A stretch of 64,000 nucleotides of DNA from assembly GCA_025769875.1 (NCBI GenBank), contig JAGFNK010000046.1, forward strand, positions 62,001-126,000, read 5' to 3'. The first letter of the stretch is position 1; each line of letters starts with the position of its first letter. The notes beneath the pieces are model-generated. The model did no database searches. It saw only the letters and a list, made by a program, of their open reading frames with translations, and had not been told where the DNA came from. Of the stretch, positions 54,188 to 64,000 are shown one piece after another. The stretch is from Russula earlei (Eukaryota; Basidiomycota; Agaricomycetes; Russulales; Russulaceae). Made by a program: the position numbers and the translations under genes.

Positions 54188-57100
54188 CAACTGTTCTCAC
54201 TTTCTTTCGCGGGATGAATGGCAAAAGTACCCCAAGAGCGTAAACGCAAAAGCATATCGTCTATCGTCCCGAATCGTCCCGATCCAGCATTCTGAGGTTA
54301 CGGGCCACAAATTGGGTTTTCCACTGGGATCTACAGGTGCACCTGAACGCATCGGGTGAGCTGTAGTCGCGAGAATCTCGTTCTCGGATACCACCCCTTA
54401 CCATCGACGGTCGTCTGGACGGTTCCTCTGGAAAAGGGCACTCCCATTTCGCGACACTCGCCGTGTTCTGTCTTCTCGCTCACATGCTTCATATGAACTC
54501 CCAACTGGCACATAGCCCTCTGAGGAAACTTCAGTCCTCGCCGGCTGGCATGTGACCAGCTGCAATCAAGCGCCCTACACCCACTTGCCATTTCCATCCG
54601 TACAGTCCCGATTACCCGGGAGCGCTTGAAGTGCATTGCCTTGCTGATATGTGAATCCTTTCCGCCTCGCTGGCACAAAGGTCCGGAGCACGTCCGCAAG
54701 CCTTAGTTATCGCGCCATCGCGGCACCGCAGCGTTCCACTGGAAAGCCCCACGGTGCCATAATCCCAACCTCGCGACCTGCTGCCTCCACCTTCCGTATC
54801 TATCCAAGTCGGGGGGGTTCGGGTTTAATGGGGATTTACTCCACCATGAGTCATGTTCCAAGTTCTGTCCTTTTTTCTGTCTTTCTCTTTTCCTTTCATG
54901 GATAAATGCGGGGGGCCACCCCAACGCGCGGTTCGGCTGACTCGGTTAAGTGGGCGTCTTTCGGTGGATCTACGGTGTTCATGAAACTACGCGTATATGC
55001 AATTTGACATATGTTCAATCTAACGGGCGTCATCTCTCCCCATGTTTATTTTTTTTGCGCGCTGAGATGGACGAGGCTGTCCGACATGTGTGTTGTGTTC
55101 ACTCCTCCAAATCCGATTCCTCACTCTGGCGCTGCAGGGAAGCTGTTGTAGTCCTTCCATGCACCCCTCCACCACCATTCTTCCTCGTGTTTTCCGCCGT
55201 CGGGCGTTTGCAGCTACGGACGACCAACCCCTGGTCCGCGCAGACCTCCCAGTGTGATTTTCCCTCTCTTTGGTTTTCGGAGCCCCGCATGGCTGCCCCT
55301 GGCGCCCCGCACGCACGAGCGAGTTGTGAACCGTGACGAGAGCTCCGTGATTGATCTGGGGAGCGTTCAGAAATAGAATATAGAAACGCTGAGAGAGAAG
55401 AGCGTTCGTGGTCCCCAAACCCAACTCCGAGCCCGTGATTTGTCCTTTCCAGGCTCTTTGCACTTGATTGAAACCGTAACAACCCCGCTTTTTTTATTCT
55501 TTACAGAAGCACGGATCATTAGCAAATTCACGTGCGAGAGACGCGCACGCAGAGGATTCGTCGCTGTCGACGGGTGGTACTGGGTATCGCGTCGCTGTCG
55601 TTTCAGGTTCAGGACAGCGGGGTTGTTCCGATGTTCAGTAGTTCTCCACGGCGCCCAAGGGCGAGATGGATCTGTGGGTGCACTCTGTCTGTGTCCCTAT
55701 TCCCCCCTACTCCGAGAGCGAGATGCGCGCAGCCTAACCCCAAAGCGTCCATCCACTCTCATGCGAATCATTAAAACAGTCCCCTGGTCCTGGTCTAGCC
55801 CCACGACCCTCGATAACATCGTCTTCCCTCCATCGAGCCGTAGCCGCACCTGCAACCCGTGATGGGTCGGGGGGGACTGGCGCTTGCTGCGATGGGCCTC
55901 TGCGATATCATCTAATCCAACGGCGCGTTGCCTTGGGGAAACCGTTTACGCGATGGCGCGGGAGGTCGGATTGCAGTAGAGTACACTGCGCTCCATATGA
56001 TTTCCTATCAAATGATTCTCGTATTTTGGGGTTTCGTTGGTGGTGGGGAAGGGGCACCGCGCGGCCGCGCCGCGCCACCACCGCCGCCCGTCGCAAGAGC
56101 AGCGGACAGATGGACGGATGGACGGATGTGAGAGCAGCCCCGGCAGCTTGGTTGGCACACCCCCCTTTCCTTCTGGCTGGGCGCACCTCGGCGCTCGGCA
56201 CTTTGGCAATGAACGGGCACAGTGGCACAGGTGCGGGTGGGTTCAGTGTGGTGTTACCTCCTGACCCTGACTGTGCCGCCGCCGCCACCGCCGCCGTCAC
56301 GCGCGCGGATAAGCGCACGCGCACACGCAGGAACCAGCGGGGCGCCGCTGATAGTTGAATTCGACCTCCAAAGACCTCTTTGCCGTCGCAGCGACGGAAA
56401 AAAAAAAAAAAAAAAAGCGCAGTCGAGGGCAGTCTGCGCAGTCCATGTGAGTGACGATCATACGGTGGTGTCTCGTCGTGGTCGTCGTCGTTGGAAATCG
56501 TGAATTGCCAATGCAACCGTGATAATGTCATTGCCATCCCCCGTCCTGTGCCCCCCCCCTCCCCTCCCCTCCCCGACCATGTGCTCAACATCAACATCAT
56601 GCGCGCCTGGGATGATATGATGATGGAAGACGGGTGTTAGGTTTCGGGACGGCTTGGAAATCATTTGGCTTATCAACGGATTTATGGCTCTTTTGATGGA
56701 TGCCGGGTCGCCACGCAACCCCTACCCACCACGACGCACCCCTTTCCTTCCCTTCGCGCTTCGCGGCCTTGTGGGCCTGACTCGTCCTTCCGTCGGCCCC
56801 ACCCCCCCACGCGGCCACCTAAGCACGTGCCGGCCGGGGCGCACCTTTGCTGCTTTGCAGGCCCCTCGCACAGGCCTCTTGCCATGTTGCCGAGCCGAGA
56901 CGGGCGGAGTCGCGGTCTTTTCGTCCGTCCGCTGTCGTCGGTCTTACTACCATACAAAGGCTGTCCCTCGGGGCGCGTGCATTGCACACGCGGCACGGCC
57001 GGCTGGAAAAGGGCAAAAAAAACTTTTCGAGGGGAAAAAGGGGGGGGGTTGGGGGGGGGGCACGCTTTTGCGTACTGCTGGACTGGAGGGAAACGTGCTG

Positions 57101-57985
57101 CGGTGGCGCTGGCGCATTGGAAGGTGGGTGGGAGGGGGGGCTAAGGGAGGGCCAGCTGACTTGTCCCACTCGCACGGGTACGGGTACAATACAATACATT
57201 ACCATACAGGCAGTCCCGTATAATGCACCGCCACGTCCCGTCGCAACCCCTGTGCCCCGCCGGCTTGTCCGGGTCAGGTCCCCCCCCCCCACTGCCAGCC
57301 AGAGCCACTGGCAGATGAGCCTACCTGACCTGCGGAAGGCACGGGGTTGATGCGACACTGCCCCTTTTGCGCCAGCGACTGAAAATAGCATCAAGGCCAG
57401 CTGATTCGAATGGGTCGAAGCGCTGTGCAGCGACGAATGCGCAGAAAAACACCGCAGCCCGGAGGAGGCGAGTCAGGGAAAGAATCCTGTGATTACACAG
57501 CTCAGCTGATCTGATGCGAACAAAGTCATGTCATGATCACAGAATCGCCTCTGGCAATCGCTAACAACGGCCGTTCAGGTTCGGCACACAAGATCGCGCA
57601 CGGCCCCAAGCCTCAACCAAGGGCCCTAACGTTCAAGTAATTTGTTTCATTGTTGACTCAAGCTAGAGGGTACTTCGTATGCCCGCAACACACTCGTGTA
57701 AGTAAAACAAGTCCTGAAACAATTGTAAATAAAATAAGTGCGTTGGTGTTGGAAAAACATGATGTCATGAGCAAGTCAGTGGAGTGGGGAGAGGGGAAAG
57801 TGGAGTGACAGGTATTCTGTCAAAGGTGACAACCAAAGATCATATGGAGGCGATGACGATGGACGAGAGTCGGGATTGCGAATATGTGGAAAGGGAGGGC
57901 GCCAAAGAACGGAGCACCTGTGCATAAAGAAGGCTGCGAGAATACACCAGCTGATGACTAGTGCCTGCGGCGTAATCGCTGTGCC
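54188..57985. other. About 3.8 kb without a supported gene
   Basis: GC-rich sequence with many overlapping frames on all six readings, typical of chance frames in such composition. Low-complexity runs include an A run near 56399-56416, G runs near 57041-57060 and C runs near 57279. None of the frames (longest about 230 codons on the minus strand, 56600-55908) shows a domain or credible splice pattern. Part may be the promoter and 3' region of the gene at 57986-58829. Confidence 0.35.
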
Positions 57986-58829
57986 TCAGCGCGGATGGAC
58001 GGCAGTCGAAAGCCGTGGTCGAAACCAAAAGACGATGTCGTAGAAGACGATGTCGGTTGAGGGATGTGTGATGAGGCGGTCTTCTACGTCATGCGTTAAG
58101 TCTGCCTCGGATCCTCCTCTGCGCGCGGAAGATCGAAAATCGAACGCTGAGTGTGAATGCTTGCCAGTGACGGCGGAACTGCTGGCCACACGTGGGACTG
58201 ACGATGATGGCGGCGTCGCGTGAGTGAGAGTTGAAAGGGATGCGAAAGGGGAGCCTGACTCACGTCCACTCGGGCGTCTCCCTGCGCACCATCGACACGT
58301 ATCGCTCCCGCTTGGGCTCCGGAGACATCCTGCGGGGCTCATCGACCACCGCCTGCGGAGTCTCGCAATGGGGAGAGTGGCTCCTGGAGCGGACGTTTTG
58401 ACGAGCGCGGCTCTGGCTGAGGCGCTCCTCGACGACCTCCTCGAAGGAACGGCGGGCGTAAGGTAGAGACTGCTCCTGGGCCAGGCGGGCGCGACGACGC
58501 TCGCGGGGCGAGGCGCTGCGGACGCGGGCGCGCTCGTCAAATTCTTCTTGATACTCGTCGTCGTGACCGCCTCGCTCCCATGAGGGGCGACGAGGGATAT
58601 CGGCCACTACGGGGAAGTAGCGATAGTCGGGATCGTGGAGGTTGCCGTCGGTGTCGGCGTATACTGATGTGGGGGAGGAGGATGCAGAGGAGGATAGGTA
58701 GGAGGGGTCGAGGATGCGGGAGACGTCTGCCATCTGGGCTTGGCGGCGATGGGAGAAGTTACGCTTTGGGGGGTTCGTCGTGGCCAGTGATACGCGCATG
58801 GGGAGATCGTACTGGAAAGATGGGGACAT
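57986..58829 (-). CDS. Conserved-looking hypothetical protein, Arg/Ser-rich
   Basis: Exon 1 (58829-58264) opens MSPSFQYDLPMRVSLATTNP and continues with PKRNFSHRRQ, ADVSRILDPSYLSSSASS, VYADTDGNLHDPDYRYFPVV and a charged ERARVRSASPRERRRARLAQ region. It ends at a GTGAGT donor after PEWT. Exon 2 starts at 58181 or 58178 (a CAGCAG tandem acceptor) and reads AVTGKHSHSAFDFRSSARRG, DLTHDVEDRLITHPSTD to a stop at 57986. Total about 252 residues. The protein is polar, basic and probably disordered. I recognise only a general resemblance to uncharacterised agaricomycete proteins with a DGNLHDPDYR motif. Exon 2 is less certain than exon 1. Confidence 0.5.
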
Positions 58830-61800
58830 CGTTGTTGGATGGATGGCGGGCGGGATCGGGTAGGGTTGTTGACTCGAGGGGAATGGGGATCGCTTTGTTC
58901 GGGAGGGCAGATTTATAGCACTTGCGAACGGGTACGGTCAACATTGGGAGATGTGTAGAGCCAACTTCCTGGATTTTGATTTCAATCGGGGTGAATCTCA
59001 TCTCGGCCTTTTCACATCTCTGACTCACCTCATTCCTCCGTTTTCATCCCGGATTCCCATCCAGTCCAGTCCAATCCACAACCACACCACAACCACAACC
59101 GACACAGTCAGACACTCCCCCCGGCTATCTTTCCTCCTCCACTCCCACGTCAGACACCTACCACATCCCTATTCGTACTAGGCGCCAATCTCTACCATCT
59201 TCTAGCGCGCCTCGTTCCTCTCTCCCCGACAAAGCGCCCCGTACACATCGCACCGACGCTGCTTTTCGCCACATTCGGCGATCGCACCCCCCAAACTCCG
59301 AATGGCCATTGAACATTCCTTTCATCCCAACATCTACGCCTTTGTCTTATCGCTAGCACTCCGACTCGGCACTAACCTCTCTTTGAGGGAACCTCCCCTA
59401 GGCGGCTCGCCGTGCCACTCGCACGCAAGAGAACCAAACTCGACTCGCCTCCCTCCGAACCTCGTCGGCTGTATGCCACGTCCGCTTACCTAAGTCGGCA
59501 TTATCAATGACGCCTTCCCACCTCTTACCTCAGCAACCCCAACCGCCACACCACATCGCCACTCTTGCCTTAATCATCAGATCTCTTAGCAATCAACATC
59601 GTCGTCTTTGACGACCCTTTGACGTCTCTTGATGGCGTTTTGGGTCGTAACCTCGCCAACGTCATTGGCGGTGTGTGTGGATGTGGGTGTGTGGATATGT
59701 GGATGTGTTTTTCCCCGTCCCACGTAAGATAAGCGGTTTGTGTGGCTTCTCCCTCCACACTTGACCGTTCTTCTTCTGCTCGAGCGTTCCAAATCCGGGG
59801 ATTGTATACGTATCCGGTCGGGCTCGCTTGCACTTTTGTGCCGAGCAGAGCAGACCCTGTCGAACCATTCCATATAGATAAGGGCCAGCGATACGATAGT
59901 GTACTGTGTGCCTCGCTTCCCTGCCATAAAAATATAAATGTCATAGCATGCATGTCCCTCGAGCTCAAAATGGCGATCGGAAGGCAGCCCGGGCTCGATT
60001 CACGCGTCCTTTCCGTCTTTCTTCCGCCTATTCGGAATCGGGCTCGGGGGCTGCGGGGCGGGCGCGTCTGTTCGGCAGGGACAGGTGCTGAGAACGGAGG
60101 ACGTCAGAAGGTACCACGCTCGGGCCCACGTCATCGCTATTTGGCTTTTGCACGCCTTCCTCGCATTGCACGCATTACGGCGCCCGCTTCTCGCAGATCG
60201 TGCTTTGTGCTCTCTTTTCTAGAAGGAGGGGGTGGTGACACGGTCCGCTCTGGCTGGATCTACTTCCACCCTTTGACACAATGAATGGTTCGACGGACGC
60301 AGCAACGACCCGCCTTTTTGCCAATCATTCATTTTTAGGGGTGCCCACCCTCCACTGCTGACACCCTCGGCTGTACACCGCAACGTGTTGTGAATGAGGC
60401 CTCCTGGATCTAGAAGGTCTCAAAAATGTATAAGCCACATCGTCCTGCCACAGGCTGGGGCTGGGGCATAGGCATACTTCGACATACGATGGCCCTACTC
60501 GTCTCATGACACATCATCCAATTACCAAAACCGTAAATATTTTTATTATTTCTCCACTACGCACTCCGACGCGAATACGACACAGGCGAGAGGTGGGACG
60601 TGTGATCCATGGCACGTTCCACCTAGACCTTTCATTCATCTAACCCTCAGTGCCGCAGCTGGCAGGTCAGAGCCAGCCCTGCCTTCCCTGAAAAAGGTCT
60701 CAGCTCACAGTCCTCTTATCCGTACCGCATGCTCCGATGAGTTCGAATCATCACAGGGGCAGTGTACGGCGAAGCCCTGCAGATTCGCCATCCCCAGCAA
60801 GCGATCCTTGGGCGCTAACCCTGCGTAACGCCGCGATGCCAAAGGGAAAAATATAGAATAAATTGAATGAAAAAAAAAAAAAATCCCGCCACCGAATCGC
60901 AAGGGCGTTCCGGATTTGCGGACAGCATGGCGGCCCGCCCCAAGTCAAAAGGTGGGATCGTCGATGGCCAAGCAAGGGAAAGACACCGACGCGTGGTGCA
61001 CGCGAGGACGTGTGCGTGCGTGCACGTCGCCGCGGCGATTACACTTGCCCGAACGACTCACCGGAAGAAGTTGATGACATGTCCATGTCCGGGCTGAGCG
61101 GTGGCATCACTTGCCCCGTTGGCTGTCATACGGAACGAAGATCAACGAATCGGGGCAAGACGTGCCCCTAAGCTCTCGAGCCTCTCTCTTGCTGGCCAAG
61201 CAAATGCAGCCGTGGTACGCAGTTGCGCAACGTTAGTCGCCGTCGCCGTCGCCTGGCTGGCTGGATTAAGGCCGAACTTTGGGCAGGCTCCACAAAAGGC
61301 GTTGGACCGTGAACAAAGATGGCAAATCAGTCAGGAGACCCAAGATCCGTCAGGCTGATTGGGGGTGAAATTCGACAGCCGTCAGTCCAGTCCAGATGCT
61401 TGCAGACGCAGACCAGACCACTGCGCGGAAGTCGCGTTTGGGGGTTTTTGCAACAATGACGCTGACGCTGAGATCTGGATAGGTAGCCGATCAGAGTCGT
61501 CACTTCTGCATAAACGCGGTGGTTTGCTTCGGTGATCGCTGCATTATTGTAGCTGACCCAGAAGTTCGTGAGCAGCAAGCAAAAAGACTGACAATATAGT
61601 AAATCTCGCATGGCTGAAACAAACCACGTCCGATGTGTCTGCCTGCGACAGGAGGTATCATAAAGATTGCTTGCCCAATAACGTCAAATGGTACATCCTT
61701 CTATTCGATTGATCTTTTCTGTTGATTTTGATCAATCAAATGGACGAGTCGTAGCCGAGTCCATGAGTTGCCTCGAACTCGAAACGCTGGAAAGGCAGCC

Positions 61801-64000
61801 GCTGGATATGTCTATGTCCGAGTCGATGCTAACGGTGACATGAGGTCAAGTCAGATGCTGCCACCTCCTATGAAAATGATGAGTTACGACGATGCGCACG
61901 CATCATGGATGACCCGTCGGGTGTTTTACAACATTAGATAAGGAAAAACCTACCAAAAAAAATTGGCTGACGAACGATCTCATTCCTGGAACGGAAGGGC
62001 CATCTATGTCGTCAAACGGCGTTTCGTCTTTTAGGAGTCGTGGAACCCCTGCTTTTAAGGAATATAGTGGAATATAGTGTCCCCGGCTAGGAATATAGTG
62101 TTCCCGGCCAGGAATATAGTGTTCCCGGCTAGGAGCCAGAGTAACAAGTGAAGGATGGGGTGGGGCCCCGACGGAAGCAAAATTCGGGCACAAACTTCAT
62201 CCACCTCTCAAAATTTCCAACTGACGGAGGCTTTCTTAGAATGGGATGGGACAAGACGCGATACGCCCGTCCCTTTGTTTGCCACCAAAATGTCGGGAAA
62301 CGGGGGCGACCGCTGACAAATCATCTCTGATGTAAATCTCTGCGTTGCTAAAATGTCGGGTCTCGGTCTCGGTCGATCGTCCCTTTCGTTGGTCGTAGCC
62401 TATGTGATCTAATCAAGCGGAGACCCGTCCATTGGCATTGGCATGGCATTGACACCATCACGCTATAATGTAACCCTTTACCACCCATCCCCATCACGGT
62501 GCAAAGGGTATCAGCGCTAAGCGAGCATCGAAAGAGGACCAGGACCACTAAGCGCATCCGACGGCAACTTGGACATCAAGGCGCCCAAGCGAATCAAACA
62601 GAGAAGGTGGCGTCGTTGAGTGCCTCACGGAAGGGGAGTGCTCATGGTACGACAAGACAATTTATTAAGGAAGGGTCAGACAGTTAGGGGGACTACTGAC
62701 CACGCACGCTTTCGAGAGACAGGCCAGGACGGAACGTGCGAAGGCATCGGACGTGCAACAGTGCACTCACGGGTTTTCGTAGCAGCCAGTGAGACAAAGG
62801 ATCGAGAGTTCAAAGGGAAGCAACGCCTGGTGCTGGCCACGAGGCCGCAGGTAGCCTGCTCTGCTCTGCTAGAGCAGCGAGCACGAGGCGAGTTCGAGAT
62901 TTGGTCAAATGCAAGTCAGGTGATCATCCCCCGACGCGTGCTCGCATCGCGTCATCGAGTTCGCCGGGCACTTGTGCGCAATCGTAGTGTTCATTTTCGA
63001 TTCGACGCAAACGGCACTGGCGGCAGGCTTGTTGTTACGTTGCCGGCTCTAACGTCCGATTGGGTTCTAGGCATGCTTATTATCAGATCGAGCAGCGCGC
63101 GATGCGCACCGAGAACGTCTGCCAATGACCGCTGTGGATATGGGCGTCAGCTCGAGTCCGCTGTTCCAATCACACCGTCTTCCCAGGGGAGCCGGGGGAA
63201 ACACCACCATATCTTACGCGCCGGTGCCAGTGATTGGCCCTCGGCACGACTCCCTAGGGTCCAAGCCATCCCATATTTCCACGGAGGGGACCCTTTTGGC
63301 ACGATTCCTGCACCCTCGGCACACCTCGATCTTAAGCTGTTTCCATTCATTCATGATGGGCCGGGATGGGCCCCCCCCCCGTTAAGTTACTGTGCGAAGA
63401 TGACCGCACGTGGTAAGGAATGATGATCAAGCGATTTCGCTAGAGGTACGCACTTTTCTGGGACTTTGGGGCGATGCCGACACAGTACCGGTGGATCCCT
63501 ACAGGCAGACGTCCAGGCCTCGAGCCCTGAGGGGGTACCGCCGAAGGCGCCTGGAATGAAAGCACGTGTGGGGTCCCGGCACAAACGAGGCGGCGAGGGT
63601 ACCGTAGGAGTTGCCGCCCAACGGGGGCCATCAGACCTTCGTCTGGTCGACAAAAGACCACGCCACAAGCCGTTTTTGGTGTTAATGAGTCCTTCGACCG
63701 TTCAAATTGCGGCCTGCCAGTGTGACCTTCACGGAACATGCGCGACCCCATCCAGGGCGTGTAAGGCGAACCCTTTGCGCGTGCTTGGAACCTTGATGGG
63801 CAGGAGGATCTAGATGGGGGAAAGTGGATCCAGATAAAGAGAGGAGCGCGTAAGGGACGGCAGCGGTAGAGGTGGGCCTGTGGTTGAATGACGGCAGCAG
63901 CAGATGGAGTGCTCCATATGGTTCATCGATCCCCTCGATCCTAGGCCGCCCGGGGACACGCTGGATCCTGGCCGATGTTGGCGGAAGGTTTTCCTTTCGA
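58830..64000. other. Last 5.2 kb, no gene I can support
   Basis: Frames of up to 267 codons exist (62620-63423, plus strand) but they lack motifs and are accompanied by equally long antisense frames, as expected of GC-rich non-coding sequence. 58830-59000 probably contains the promoter of the minus-strand gene ending there. A short A run lies at 60869-60882. A tandem repeat is listed separately. Confidence 0.35.
62058..62135. repeat. Short tandem repeat, unit about 21 bp
   Basis: The unit AGGAATATAGTGTTCCCGGC is present three to four times with small differences (a T/C change, one CCCC form), preceded by a partial copy GGAATATAGTGGAATATAGTG. It lies in sequence without a gene. Confidence 0.85.

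Noticed and set aside
55908..57394. Several long overlapping frames (up to 230 codons) in all six readings
   Set aside because: Extreme G/C composition and homopolymers suppress stop codons; the translations are proline/arginine/glycine-rich without domains.
62058..62135. Tandem AGGAATATAGTG units as a coding repeat (a minus-strand frame reads EHYIP repeats)
   Set aside because: The frame lacks other support and the repeat is a short minisatellite.
62620..63423. A 267-codon plus-strand frame near the right end
   Set aside because: No recognisable motif, no clear ATG context, and long overlapping frames on both strands; expected by chance in GC-rich sequence.

Overview
The window looks like a chromosomal segment of a basidiomycete fungus, most likely an agaricomycete. 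Protein genes are split by many short GT-AG introns of about 49-68 bp. The recognisable proteins are fungal: a Psy4-type phosphatase subunit, FYV7, mitochondrial ribosomal protein mL54, a BTB/POZ protein and an agaricomycete-style kinase-like protein. Ty3/Gypsy LTR elements dominate the repeats. I cannot name the species from the sequence.

Layout. (1) 1-4.7 kb is gene-dense: FYV7 (+) converges on PSY4 (-), which shares a 337-bp divergent promoter with a PAP2 lipid phosphatase (+), followed by mL54 (+). From 4.7 to 7.3 kb I see no gene I can support. (2) 7.3-26.2 kb is a nest of mobile DNA. It holds a pogo-type transposase broken by LTRs, LTRs inserted in one another in both orders, a decayed MULE transposase, and a 3'-truncated Gypsy element with two extra ORFs ahead of gag. 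That gag is itself split by a solo LTR. (3) 26.2-30.9 kb is an island of ordinary-looking sequence with a four-exon kinase-like gene and weaker exon candidates. (4) 30.9-49 kb is a second nest. Its core is a 9.6-kb insertion bounded by hAT-type terminal inverted repeats and an 8-bp target duplication. It carries fragments of at least three unrelated host genes (xylulokinase, a TFIIS-central-domain/BYE1-like gene, Hsp104/ClpB). A second decayed Gypsy element with a chromodomain lies at 44-47 kb. (5) 49-64 kb is host sequence again: a multi-pass membrane protein, a class III CoA-transferase with three frame breaks, a BTB protein, an intron-containing tRNA-Asn and a two-exon hypothetical gene. 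The last 5 kb holds no gene I can support.

The insertion history can be read from target-site duplications. Six solo LTRs have perfect 5-bp duplications (ATCAC, AGAAG, AGGGT, CACAT, TTGCC, GGACC), the hAT-like unit has an 8-bp one and a LINE fragment has a 17-bp one. LTR copies differ largely by CpG to TpG/CpA changes, so CpG content ranks their relative age.

Exon boundaries were worked out by hand from reading frame, splice signals and remembered family conservation. No alignment or database search was run. Family names for TE proteins and captured fragments rest on visible motifs.
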